A stretch of DNA of 64,000 nt from Pogostemon cablin (GCA_023678885.1 CM042983.1:21682279-21746278), one strand, 5' to 3'. Positions 12,407 through 24,012 are shown, numbered from the stretch's first letter. The notes: generated by a model not told the origin, from the letters alone. Numbers and translations are program-made.

Positions 12407-12646
12407 CTCCCTCTGTCCGGTTCTAATGTATCCATTTGCTTTTTGCACGTGGACAGTTCTAAAGTCTTTATTTGCTTTATGTACGTGGATTAAGAAATAT
12501 TATTATTATAGGTAAATTATGTAATTGTATTAGAAGGAAGTGGTGGGTCATATTGCGTACTTTTTTTACTAAATAGAGGAAATTGATACCTTTGAAGCGG
12601 ACGCCAGAAATAATGAAATGGATACCTTTGAAGCGAACAGAAGGAG
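12407..12646. mobile_element. Stowaway MITE, 240 bp
   Basis: TA-flanked, left end CTCCCTCTGTCCGGTTCTAA, right end GAAGCGAACAGAAGGAG. A GATACCTTTGAAGCG block occurs twice near the right end. Confidence 0.8.
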
Positions 12647-12658
12647 TATTGTAATGTA

Positions 12659-12739
12659 TTTTCTCCGTTTAAAAAAACATGCATAAATAGAGACAAATAA
12701 AAAAAAAAGTATTCAACAATTACTAAGAGACCGAGGGAG
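12659..12739. mobile_element. Degenerate Stowaway-like remnant
   Basis: An 81-bp stretch with a worn left end (TTTTCTCCGTTT) and a good right end (GACCGAGGGAG), flanked by TA. Confidence 0.5.
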
Positions 12740-12772
12740 TACTTTTTAGGGAGAACATAACACTATCACTTA

Positions 12773-13037
12773 CTCCCTCCGTCCCAAAGATATTGACACA
12801 CTTTCATTTTTGGGTTGTCCCACAGAAATTGACATATTTCCTTTTTAAGAACATGGGACCCACACAAAAACAATTTATTTATTTACATGGACCCACACAC
12901 CCATCACACTCACCACTAATACAACTACCCACTACAAATTAAATATTATTTCTCTCACTTCACTTTATATTAAATTATTATACTCCTTAATCTCCGTGCC
13001 CAAAAAAAATGTGTCAATACTTCCGGGACGGAGGGAG
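12773..13037. mobile_element. Stowaway MITE, family 2
   Basis: A 265-bp TA-flanked element with ends CTCCCTCCGTCCC and GGGACGGAGGGAG. Internal blocks such as ACATGGGACCCACACAAAA and AATATTATTTCTCTCACTT recur in the MITE at 62124-62387, which is the same family. Confidence 0.92.
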
Positions 13038-13313
13038 TAATACACACAACTTATTTTGTCATTCTTTTAATACTAAAAAACCATGTTAACCTCAAGAGTC
13101 GATGAATTGATTAAAAAAAACAAAAACAAAAACAAAAACTTAAATTTCATAAAGTAAGTTGATACTGATGAACCTAAAAGGGTACAGGGCAGGTACTATT
13201 TAAAAAAAAAATCTCCTTGTTGCCACAAATTATTTAAGTTTTTGAATGAGCCGCTTGGTTTTACATTCGTAAAAGGTTCTCATGTAAAATTTTAAAAGAA
13301 AAACTTGAGTTTT

Positions 13314-13717
13314 TTCCGACACGAGACTTTATGATTAAAAAATTCCTCAACTTCTTTAGCCTTAGAAACAAAACACTTAACATTGTATCACAACATATTT
13401 CCAGAATGATTAGTCATCCAATTTCATGTACTGATTTTTATCTAATCTTTTCCCCTCTGCTTTGTGAAAGGATCCTCCAGAAAACTCAACACCACACACA
13501 TCCCATGTTCGTCGTTTTTCCCACACGAGACTTTATGATTAAAAAATTCCTCAACTTCTTTAGCCTTAGAAACAAAACACTAACATTGTATCACAACATA
13601 TTTCCAGAATGATTAGTCATCCAATTTCATGTACTGATTTTTATCTAATCTTTTCCCCTCTGCTTTGTGAAAGGATCCTCCAGAAAACTCAACTCCACAC
13701 ACATCCCATGTTCGTCG
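13314..13717. repeat. 204-bp tandem duplication in the 3' flank of SERRATE
   Basis: The block beginning near 13321 repeats at 13525 almost without change; only a few single-base differences were noticed. The second copy ends about 170 bp from the SERRATE stop codon, so it lies in or just beyond the 3' UTR. Short ORFs across it are products of the duplication. Confidence 0.9.
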
Positions 13718-13885
13718 CCCATCTGGTAGAGCTGCAAAACAAATTAATGATAAAACTGTGCAGAACATGAGGGTGGAAGACTGCAGCGTTAAGGTAAATA
13801 GCTGGATAACTGTTGCCATTCACAAAAGAACAAGTACTACTCCCTTCCAGATGAGAAGTACAAAAATGTTTGTGTCACGTTGTCC

Positions 13886-16800
13886 CTACAAGCTCCTGTA
13901 GTCTATTACTGTGACTTCATCATCCGGAGCATCAAGATCAGTGTAGCTGCAAATTTGTTAAAATAGCGTAAGATTTACAGTTGAAGAAAGAAAGACGTTC
14001 CTAGTGAAACCACATACTCCATGATCAATATAATTCATCAGTTATTACACTATTGGCGGCTTCATTTTCATCCATATCAAATTTGAAATTAAAATATGAA
14101 GTTTAGAGGGTTGATAGCTAGTCTTGTATATTAAGAAAATCGTTCTGTTTTAGCCTAAATTAACAAATTCCTTGGACCTTTACTTACATTGTAATAAGTT
14201 CAAGAGAAACTTGCATGGCATTAACTCCCTCGTTTTTTACATGCACAATAATTGCTGCCTTCACATGGAGGCAAGGTCAGCAACAAGAGATCAGAACTTT
14301 TCTTTTAAAGAACCCTGCGCCTACTACTGGGCAAGGTTCTAACATTTTATGTTACCACAAGATTATTATTCAGGCGAAGTTCTAAAAGCACTCGCATGCA
14401 GAAGTCTTTATCTTTTGAAACCAGTTCATCAGTAGACTTGTGTTTTTAAAATTAAATGATCTAATAATGTCAAAGCTAGTACAGTGATGGGTTGTATCAA
14501 ACAAAGAAAATACTACCTTCGCAAGCGACGAGGATCCTGCCTTAGTCTAGGTGGCAACGCAATTATTGGGGAAGGTCCAGATAACGGGGGACCTGACCTT
14601 CCATTTCTACCTCCTTCAAATGGAGAAGGGCCCCCTTGGTCACGCAACATCTGCATGGCAACTTCAGGAGGGGCAGGAACAAAAGGACCAAGTGGACTGT
14701 GCAATCAATGAATACACATAAATTCAATTAACTGGCCATGTTATACATTCAAAAAATATCACAAAGATGCTCAGAACCATTTCCAGTATTGCTGAGGAAT
14801 GGGAAAAATAGGTCAGTACCACCCAAACTTACCCAGCACCAGGAACAGGCATCAGCACAGGAGGATGTATGTCTGACGGGAATGATGCAACAGAGATGCC
14901 TTGCCCACCAAAAGAATCAAACATTGGTTCATCTGGATTGTTCCCATCAGCATCATCACTATTGGGAAAGTCCCCAGATTGAGGATTCTCAGACCTATCA
15001 AAGCGATCATTGCCATTGGCACGACCGTCGCGTTCTCTACGATTTCCTCTTTCATCTCTGTTTCTATTATCTGGGCTAGGTCTACGCCTTTGGGTCTTTT
15101 CCTTCTACAGATGGAAGACAAATAATGCAGAATGAGGTGTTGCTAAAATCAACATTTGAGAAAAAGGAGTACAGTTAAAAAAAAAGACATACCAAAGAAG
15201 GCTGCATCACAGGCGTCCCTCCAGGCGCATTTTCATCACTGCAATACATGAAAGTTATAGGATTTGCAAGCAATGAAGCATACTCAAATTCAAAAGGCAA
15301 TACTTACTTCATATAGTTCTGAAAATACAACTCTTCACGCACTTTTGATGTCAATTCCATCACAAGTTCAGTATGTTTCAACTTTAAGTGTTTATTAACA
15401 AACTCTGCGGCATGGAAGAGCTTTGTACAACCTTTTGCTCCACATCCATACTTCCACCCATATTTTTCATCCCTAATTTTGCGGACATATGGATCTAACG
15501 CTTCAGCAGCCGTAGCATCTATCTTCTCCTTCGCAGTCATTAGTTCCAGAGGATCTGAACTCTTCAACCTCTCTTGCCAACAAGAATCTAATTTCTTCTC
15601 CCACTCATTCCCATTACCAATTCCATCAGAATTCTTGTCATCGACTCGAATATGCCGGAGACCTTTGGCTTCATTTGTTTCAACCAACCCATAATAATCA
15701 ACCCCATGAATGCGCCAGAGATAAGTCAGAAGAGTGTCCAGAAGTTCAACCCCCTCAAGGCCTTTTATGCTAGTTAGACCCCTTATAATAATGACCGGAC
15801 CACTTGAACTTCCATGGGACTTATCTCTACTCATTCGATCATTATCAGCTCGACATAAGATGTTGTCCTCAATTCCTTTTTCTGTATCAAGCTTCCGCAC
15901 AAGAGCCTGAGATTGTTCAATGTCAACTTGTATTCGTCTGGGCTCAGAACAGACTGGGTGAGCCTTTGGAGCCGAAGAAAGATCAGACTCTTTGGCACCA
16001 ACCCGACCAGTTCGCCTTCTTTTGCCACCCACATCTGCTTCATCTTCAGAATTTGGGTCGCTAGGCAGTTCTGTCTTGTTCGAAGAATTAGGATCAATAT
16101 CAGGACCTCTGTTTGCATTCAGAACTTGCTCGAGTTAGTATAAAAATACGGGAATAGTTAAAAATAAACAAGCATGAATGAATTTGGAGCAACGCTTACA
16201 TATCCAGAGTCCCACTCTGCAGATCAAGCTGAAAATCCTTTGCCAACTTCCTGGCAGATTCATTTCTCCTGCAAAGACCATTATGTTCATATCTTTGAGT
16301 ACAAGAAAAAAAAAATGTGTACATAGGAAATGAAGAATGCATTCCCCATGACAGTGGAAGTAATAGCTTATAAATCATTAGAAGAAAATTATACATATAA
16401 CCTTGAAAGAGGTTTCCACTGACATGCTTACCGTTCTATGACAGCAAGTAAGTTTGTTGGATGATACTTGTCTTTTAACCTATAAAATATTAATGTAAGG
16501 CAAGTAAGTTTGTTGGATGATACTTGTCTTTTAACCTATAAAATATTAATGTAAGGCACAAAACAAGTAAAAAAGTTATTTATAGCCTATTTTTAATATT
16601 AATACGAATGAAAAAGTGAATAATAAAAAAAAATAACATCAAAATGAACTACCATTCTTCATCTTTATGTGCATTAAAGTAAGTTCTTTTCTGGGTTGAT
16701 ATGTACTCTGTCCTGTACTCTTGATACCTGATCATGCTTAGTATTTAGTAACTAGCACAAAGCTTGTAGAAACAATACACTTTGCTATAAAGGTTTTTAA

Positions 16801-19800
16801 CTCTCCCAATCTAACCTTCGCTCTGCTTCAGATGGCAAGATATCATCTTCAAGCTCCTGAATGAATTGCTTATATGACATCATTCCTTCCCTGGAAAAAG
16901 AAAAACTTTATCAGCACGGCTAACTCAAGATAACATAGAAAATTATTTAAAATTAGAAGATCAGGAAAAAAAAACACATGACATGCCAAAAAACTTAAAA
17001 CAACCTCACGTATCAAGCAGAAAAATTGTCTCACACCAAGTAGAGTATCAAGAATAAAACATGAACATCATATTAATCACAACAAATAGCAATAATAGGC
17101 GTTAACACAAGACACAAGGGACTCCCTTTAAATTTCACGTGTAAACTTGCAGTTTCAGAATTAATTAAAGTAATAAAAATAAAGCACGAGTCAAGAGCAG
17201 GGAATCTCAAATGCAAGGGAGATTTCAAGAAAAATGACAGTGCTTTCATTGAAACATGACCAGTGAAAATAAAAATAAACTGAATCTGCTCCAAGCCTTT
17301 CCAATAATCATAATTCTACACAGTTTCATACTGCTTAATAGAGTATCAAGAATAAAACAAGAACATCATATTAATCACAACAAATAGCAATAATAGGCGT
17401 TAACACAAGACACAAGGGACTCCCTTTAAATTTCACGTATAAACTTACAGTTTCAGAATTAATTAAAGTAATAAAAATAAAGCACGAGTCAAGAGCAGGG
17501 AATGTCAAATGCAAGGGAGACTTCAAGAAAAATAACACCAGTGAAAAATAAAAATAAACTGAATCTGCTCCAAGCCTTTCCAATAATCATAATTCTACAC
17601 AGTTTCATACTGCTTACCTTTGGGTTCCACCTACATTGAATGAATCAGAAAAGGCACCACGACCAGAATCCCAATCTGCACAAAGAAAGATCAAAAGCTA
17701 ACAGCGAACTGTGGAAACCCAATTAAGAATTTAAAGCATACGTTACTGTAAGAAGACAAAATATTCTATGTTATCCCAGTACAAGTGTGTTTACAAAATT
17801 CAGCATAAAATATACATAATTCATCATCAAGTGAAACAAAAGTAGGCAAGTTGCACAAGTAATACAATAATGACAACATCATAAGTGCAGCAACCGTAAC
17901 CAAAAGAAATACTCATGTATTGCAAAGAGTGCTTCACGAGGAATTTACTTTGTATCTCTATATATATTTAATTAAATAAAACTATAAATTTATAATAGTA
18001 TCCAACATTTTTGTGAATCCCAGAGGCAAATGCAAAAAAAATCCTAAGTTCCACATTTATCATGATCAACTTATTACCAAAATAAATCACAAATGCATAC
18101 AAAAAAAAAATTAATGCAGCCAGAGAATTGAACTAGTTAAAACAGAAACCATTTATTTGAAAGTCCCCAATGGTTACCTACCCTTTGGAAGCTGATTTGG
18201 ATCAGAAAGTTGGATTTGTAGTACTTTACACAAAATTTAGAAACAAATCACCACAACAAAATCGAGGCAATTATAATCTCAGTGGAAACTGAGCAATTCC
18301 CTCACAATCCTATTTTGCAGAACGAATTCTCCAGCAGCCAAGGGGAAAAATAAGATCCTTCGGATTAGCAGGTGTTTCTTTCATAATGTTATTCAGTTTA
18401 TATGAAATACTAAGCCTATTAATGATTTCTCCTTCCACTGGATTATCACTATTGCTCCTAATTCACTAATCACTAAACAGATTTCAAAAAAATATTCCAC
18501 TCTACTGAAACTCACAATGCAATTACAAAAGAATCAAAACAGATTTCCCACATCAACAGTTGAAGGGTGCCTGAGTGCAAGCACAGGGGCTCATGGCTTG
18601 GTGCCTTTTCATGATTGAGGCAGCAGCAACTCATTATACACACACTTTTCTCATGCCTACAAGTCCTACTCTGCAGAACTCCACACCCCAATATGTGTCT
18701 TATACTCAATTTATAAGATATAAACAGATTTAGACAAAACAAGCTTTTTAAGTAGATAGCAACAGAAACATAAACAAGAAAACATAACTACCGAAGCCTG
18801 GCCGAGAGTTTGAGGAACACTTGGTGAAAACAAGTAGAAACAGCACCCTTCTGAATCTCGATGCCAGTGTATTTTAACCCCCTTTGCTCCTCAAGTGGTT
18901 GACTTCGACAGCCCGCACCATTCGACCTTATTTCTCTAGAGCCACCACTACTTGTCATGTTCACTATGTTATACTTTTTTTTTTCTTCGGAGTCTTATCT
19001 ATGATGCTGAGCTTGTGTTATTTATGCAGTGGTTTTAAGTTTTTAACACTTCTCCTCATAGACGTAGACTTGGAAGATTCATAATTTATCCATGGATTAC
19101 CACTACTTGTTATTCACTATGTTATTCCTTATCTTTTCTTCGGAGTCTTATCTATGATGCTGAGCTTGTGTGATTTATGCCGTGGTTTAAAGTTCTTAAC
19201 ACTTCTCCTCATAGAAATAGACTTGAAGATTCATAATTTATTTATTCCTCAAATAACAACGCTCAGGCACTATTTTCTTCCGGAAATATTGCCCATGTTC
19301 AAAAGAAGCACGTGCGCCACAGGCACTAGAAGGCCCCTTGCCCCTCTCACCTCTGACAATCATGGCCCATCCCCACATATCACACTTAAAGTTCCCTAAA
19401 CCATATAAAATAATAAAAACATTCATCCCTTGATCCTTGGGTGCTAGAAGGCACCTCACTGCTCTCACCTCTAACAATTAAGCTCCCAACCACACAGAAT
19501 CCAACTGAAACTTACTTAAACCATATACAATAGCACTAGCTTAAATGACCAATCAAAGGTTCAACTACAAACTGCAACAATTAACAACACTTTCATGTTT
19601 CTACCAGTAATGGCACCATTTTTTAATGGTAATTTACTAATCATGTCACACTAGCTGCGGACTATAAAACTCATAAATATCATAAGGCTTGAGAAGAAAA
19701 AAAAAAAAACATGTGAACTAGTATCTCAATAACAAGTTCAACTTTTAATAGAGAAACTACATATATTTACTGATAATATGGAAAATTAATAACAAGTGAT

Positions 19801-21182
19801 AAGACACCAACCATCAACAAAATCATTTTGAGAACAGCCAGTTACTTACGTGAGCTCAATGCTTCAAGCTAGTAAGCATGAAGAAAATATTTGCCTAAAA
19901 GGGAAAAAATATTTTGCAACCTAATCAAAGGTTCGTATAACATGGATAACTTACTATAGTTCAATTGACACTTGTTGATTTCGCTGAACAATCATGCTCA
20001 TCTAAGAGACACAACATCATTAGGCAATAGGCATATGTAACTACAATGGATTGTAAATTCTGGTCAATAGAAACGCTAATACCCAAACAAATATGATAAC
20101 CATGTTAGAAAATACCCACAAGATGATCGGCCATTGTATCGACCATGAGGCCTGTCATCAGGATAACCAGGTCTACCCCCATTCTCACGCTCATATCCAC
20201 CAGGATGGTCATATCCAAACCTGAACCCAAGAAAATCACGAAAATCACATAACCACGGCATACTCAAAACTTTGAAATCATAATATAATCCCTAAGTTGC
20301 AAATTGAGAAACCTGACTAAAGGAACTAGCAGATAAAAGATGCAGTTTCTTTTTGAAAGATCAAATATGATTAAGCAAGGCTAAATGAAATGACAAGTTC
20401 CTACATTCACAACGTGTTTATCTACATATCTGTCTACAAGTAAATATCTTTGATACCATAAAGTTCAGGAGCCATCCAAACTGAGGATCTGCACAATTAA
20501 AACGAAATTTTGGTACTGTATTCAAAATTGACTTACAAATAGATGTGCGGAACAATAAAAATTAAAAACCTAGTTACTTCTAACCAATTTTCATTTCCTT
20601 GTACAAGTTAGTAAACAATCGATAAAGTATATCATTAACAAGGCCAAGCCACAGTGGAACATTTTGATAAGAGCATTGCAGGAGAATGAACCGAATGCAC
20701 AGAACTAACCTTCGGTCGCCAGGCCCATATCCACCTCTAGGGCTCCCTCTCCTTCCATCATATATATCATCCCTTCTTCGCTTATATGGAGGAAATGGCG
20801 GCGATCTTCTTGGAGGTGGAGAATGTGGGCCACCTCCGCGTCTGTCTCGATAAAGCGGAGGAGGGGGGCTAGGACTCAATCTTCCACGCTTATGATAGTC
20901 CCTTTCACGCGGTGGCGGCGGCGGCGGCGGCGGCGACCGATTGCGATCAAAATATTCACGCCGCGGAGGCCGGTCGAAGTCACGGTCATCACGCCGATCT
21001 CTGGAGGCACGTTCACGTTCTCGGTTGCGGCTGCGTGGAGGTGGAGGTGGAGGCGGAGGGGGAGGTGTTGATGTAACGTCGGGGACAGGGTCGGAAGGGG
21101 TGGCTTCGGACGGCTTATCGTCGGAACTTCGCTCTGGACGGCTTTCAGGATTTTCTTCTACGGTGGTTAAAACTTCAGCCAT
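13886..21182 (-). CDS. SE: SERRATE homologue, zinc-finger RNA-effector protein (12 exons)
   Basis: SERRATE is a nuclear protein that works with DCL1, HYL1 and the cap-binding complex in pri-miRNA processing and splicing. Coding exons (minus strand): 20710-21182, 20120-20220, 17618-17675, 16816-16890, 16653-16727, 16432-16479, 16200-16268, 15308-16108, 15193-15238, 14833-15104, 14517-14696, 13886-13946. All junctions are GT-AG, every phase matches, and the total is 2,259 bp (752 aa; Arabidopsis SE is 720). The start is the first ATG of exon 1, after AGGGTTTCG-type 5' UTR. Visible: an acidic start, a ten-proline run (about 40-49), Arg/Pro-rich repeats to about 155, the SYKQFIQELEDDILPSEAE core in exon 4, a C2H2 finger (about 521-546, CGAKGC...HLKLKH), and the conserved C-terminus VTVIDYRSL. 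No stop or frameshift was found. Exon 2's donor (GTGGGT) was chosen because it alone keeps frame. Confidence 0.95.
16445..16556 (-). repeat. SE: 56-bp tandem duplication across the exon 6 splice acceptor
   Basis: Sequence from 16445 repeats exactly at 16501 with a 56-bp period. Each copy holds the 3' end of intron 5 (TTTTATAG), the acceptor and the first 35 bases of exon 6. The gene therefore has two identical acceptors. The proximal one (exon edge 16479) gives the frame used above. Use of the distal one would add 56 bp, which is not a multiple of three. Confidence 0.93.
17041..17617 (-). repeat. SE: About 298-bp tandem duplication in SERRATE intron 3
   Basis: The block at 17041 repeats at 17339; the second copy lacks about 20 bp near 17530. 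The duplicated unit ends at the splice donor of exon 3. Copy 1 has TGCTTAA where copy 2 has TGCTTAC, so only copy 2 keeps the donor. ORFs at 17073-17294 and 17371-17583 are translations of the two copies. Confidence 0.9.
17676..20119 (-). other. SE: SERRATE intron 2 (2.4 kb)
   Basis: The longest intron of the gene. It contains a diverged tandem duplication of about 155 bp (18942-19098 and 19099-19240, sharing TCTTATCTATGATGCTGAGC). A second, weaker repeat follows at 19320-19500 (CTAGAAGGC...CTCTCACCTCT twice). No nested gene was recognised. Confidence 0.75.
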
Positions 21183-21349
21183 CGGAGAATTATCAGAAGC
21201 GAAACCCTAATCTTGTAGGAGTTCGGAAGCAATTACTTAGATTTTGGGGTTTTGAGAGTTTATTACACACGCATTAGAATGTCATTTGACATTATTACCC
21301 TTCAAATTTGTATTTACCTTTTCTCATAGAGTATTTGGACACTTAAAGC
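21183..21349 (-). promoter_or_regulatory. SE: 5' UTR and residual promoter of SERRATE
   Basis: Only 167 bp lie between the SERRATE ATG and the hAT element. Read on the minus strand, the last part (GATTAGGGTTTCGCTTC) resembles plant 5' UTRs of housekeeping genes. No TATA box was seen, so a TATA-less promoter, or one partly within transposon DNA, is likely. Confidence 0.5.
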
Positions 21350-22081
21350 TAGACTTGTTAAAAAGTCCAAAAATCATGAGCTCTCCCGGTTAATCCGTTA
21401 AGGTTAGGGTCAAGAAATTTGAATTCGTTTAACATCCGAGTTTTTTGGTCTGAATTGATTAGCCTGTGAGCTAATAGGGCTGAGTCGTGGGCTAATTGGG
21501 CCGACCCGTAGGACTGAAAATTATTACTATTATGTTAAATTTATCTTAAAACTCATAACATATACTCCCTCTGTCCCGTCCTTATAGTTACATTCGCTTT
21601 TTACACGGGGATTAATGAATATAGTATTTTAATGTGTATTGAGGTGAGAAAAATAATAATTTAATATAAAGTGGTAGGTGTATTAGTGGGATGTGTGGGC
21701 TCATGGTGGGTCACATATGCTAAAAAGGGAAATGTAACCATTAGGATGTGATGCCCGAAATGGAAATATGTAACCATTAGGATCGGACGGAGGGAGTATA
21801 TCAATTACCCCCTCCAACCCTACCCCCAATCCATCTTAATTCTCTCAAATTATAAATAATGTATTAGTTAATGTTGAATTTGTTATATTATTTAAAAATA
21901 TAAATTATTATTTTTTGAACATTTTTTATCGTACAGCCCGCGAGCCTGGCCCGTTTAACCCGAAGTCCGTTAGGGTTAGGATTAGTTTCACCTTTTAGTA
22001 GTCCGTTTAAAAGACCCGATTAACCCGAAGCCCGTTAGGACCGGCCCTAATGGGTTAGGGTTGAGCTGTTTAACATCTCTA
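21350..22081. mobile_element. hAT-type element with 8-bp target duplication
   Basis: The ends are inverted: TAGACTTGTTAAAAAGTCC at the left and, read inward from the right, TAGAGATGTTAAACAGCTC. The flanks are CTTAAAGC (21342-21349) and CTTACAGC (22082-22089), an 8-bp duplication with one change, as expected for hAT. Subterminal CCCGTTAGGGTTAGG and CGGTTAATCCGTTAAGG blocks are typical of plant hAT MITEs. It carries a nested Stowaway (21565-21796) and no transposase. Confidence 0.8.
21565..21796. mobile_element. Stowaway MITE, family 1, nested in hAT
   Basis: TA-flanked, CTCCCTCTGTCCCGTCCTTA to GATCGGACGGAGGGAG. It is highly similar to 6347-6600 but lacks a short internal block (AGAGAAGTAATTAATTTG). 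Confidence 0.9.
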
Positions 22082-22285
22082 CTTACAGCTCGTTTGGCAG
22101 GTATATTAATGCATGATAGATGCCTTATTCCTTATAATACGATATTTGGTTGAAGAAATCTATAATAAGTATGGCCCGTGAAAAACCTCACTCCATAGGA
22201 TGTGTAACATTAATTCCTATTAGCGAAATATTAATCTTACCCTTATAACTGAAAAAATAATTCTGCTTACAACACATTAATTTAA

Positions 22286-22827
22286 GGGAGGATTACTACT
22301 AGGTAAAAAAACCCTTAATTACTATGAGATACAAACATACAAAAATATTACTACTAACTACAAAAATATATAGTGATATTCCAATATTACCCCTACAATG
22401 TGCTGCATATAAATGTTGTGTGCAACAAAAGTTCATGTGCAGCAAAAGTGTGTGCAGTAAAAAAAAGTGTGTGCAGTAAAAAAAAGTGTGTGCAGTAAAA
22501 AAAAGTGTGTGCAGCAAAAAATGGGTGGTCCGACGACCGGCCGCCGGAGCTCCGGCGGCGGCAGAATTCCGGCGATCGGCCAGCGATCCGACGGAGCTCC
22601 AGCCACAGGCCGATGGCGGTGCGGCAGAATTCCGACGGCGGCCCGGCGGTGGTCCGGTGGTGGTCCGGCAGTGGTTGAGGGTTTAGGGTTTGTGGTTTAA
22701 AAGTGTATGGGTTTAGGGTTATATTTGGTATTTTACTTTAATATTTTTATGTCGAGAGTAATTATTTAAATTAATGTATCTTATAGTAATTAGGGGTACA
22801 AAGTGTGTACCTATTAGTAATTATTCC
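22286..22827. mobile_element. Mutator-type MITE with GC-rich core (Pack-MULE-like)
   Basis: A perfect 9-bp direct repeat, TTAATTTAA, flanks it at 22277-22285 and 22828-22836. The TIRs are about 45 bp (GGGAGGATTACTACTAGGTA at the left against GGAATAATTACTAATAGGTA read inward from the right), and both contain TAATTACTAT further in. The centre holds four 19-bp repeats (GTGTGTGCAGTAAAAAAAA, 22447-22519) and a 150-bp GC-rich CCGGCGG-type block (22520-22680). The GC block may be captured gene sequence, but no product was recognised. The 66- and 77-aa ORFs are low-complexity readings of it. Confidence 0.85.
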
Positions 22828-22836
22828 TTAATTTAA

Positions 22837-23424
22837 CGTAACTTTCTGGAATTTAAAAAGGTGTCAATAGGTTTTTGGAATTTAAAAAGGGTGACGTTAT
22901 TACCACCGAATGATTAATAAGAGCACCCAATTATTAAAAAATAATTAATTAAAATAACTATAATATCCTTAATATAAACTTATCTAAAATTATTACATTT
23001 GAAACCCAACAAATTTAAAATTTATTAATTCTGCTACCCTTTTTTTAATCCTTAATTTTGATCGAAAATCTTGAATACAAATTCATGATATATGTGCCAA
23101 CAGAAAAATGAATAAAAAAACAAATTAAATATCCATTGAAACACAAAACCATAATCAATCAGAGCCTTATTTTGATTGTACAGGAATAAAAAAAATCAAA
23201 TCAAATCTCCATCTCCATTCAAGCAAAAATCCATAATCGATCATAGAATTATTTGACGGCAAAGACGTGTACGAGACCGTCTCACGGATCTCACTCCGTA
23301 AGACGAATCCTCCATTAACCTGATTGGGGCGCATTTTCACATATATTGATTTTATTTGTTAAATTTAAACTAGGCAAAAGCTCATGCGCCCCCAGGGACA
23401 CGCCGTGTCCCCATGTGAACACAA
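22837..23424. other. Gene-free flank
   Basis: AT-rich DNA with a GAGACCGTCTCAC palindrome near 23271 (a motif seen again near 34151) and, at 23390-23412, a GGGACACGCCGTGTCCCC palindrome. A similar GGGGCACGGTGTCCCC lies beyond the gypsy element near 32014, so the gypsy element probably inserted into an older inverted-repeat element. Confidence 0.5.
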
Positions 23425-23675
23425 CCGCCTGATTAGAGTTATTTTCACCTAGATTTTAGTATCTTTTTATATGTGTTTTCGTATTATTTTATCCGTATTT
23501 TATATGTTATTTGGTTGTGTTTTGTATTTTTATTGAAATGTGTGTGAATGAGCTTAAACTTAAGATTTTCACTTTTTATTGGATGCTAAACATGATAAGG
23601 AAGATGTAGGAAAAAGCGGATCTCAATTCGGAGTTGAAACGAGGGAGAACGAGCCAAAACAGTGAAGAAATGCAG

Positions 23676-24012
23676 GAGCCAGCACACGAGTCGTGTAGCC
23701 AACACGGCCCTGTAAGAGTTGGCCGTGTGGCGACATCTAGTCATTCAACACGGGCAACTTCAGGTCGTGTCCAATTGCACGAGTCGAGTCGGGAGCACGA
23801 GCCGTGTCGCCAACACGGCCCTGTAAGAAGTGGCCGTGTGGCGACATCAGAAGAGCCAACACGACCACCCTGTGCCCGTGTTACTACACACGACTCATGT
23901 TGGCAGCACGAGCCGTGTCATCAACACGGCCCTGTAAGGCGAGGCCGTGCGGCAGCATCAGAAGACACAACACGGCCACCTCGTGGCCGTGTTGCAGAGC
24001 ACGACTCGTGCT
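23676..24012 (+). repeat. Hairpin minisatellite in U3
   Basis: Four diverged units of about 75-80 bp carry ACACGGCC, a CTGTAAG-type loop and GGCCGTGT. The best unit (23805-23846) folds into a 15-bp stem with one bulged base around an 11-base loop. The array ends 45 bp upstream of the TATA box. The long ORF across it (23634-24068) is an artefact of repeats whose period keeps frame. Confidence 0.9.

Noticed and set aside
14484..15125. Plus-strand ORFs over 14484-15125
   Set aside because: Antisense of SERRATE exons 10 and 11.
20823..21210. Plus-strand ORFs rich in Arg and Gly
   Set aside because: Antisense shadows of the proline/arginine-rich first exon of SERRATE.
22467..22700. ORFs through the GC-rich MULE core
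   Set aside because: Low-complexity readings of a 19-bp repeat and CGG-rich DNA. A captured fragment remains possible but no product is supported.
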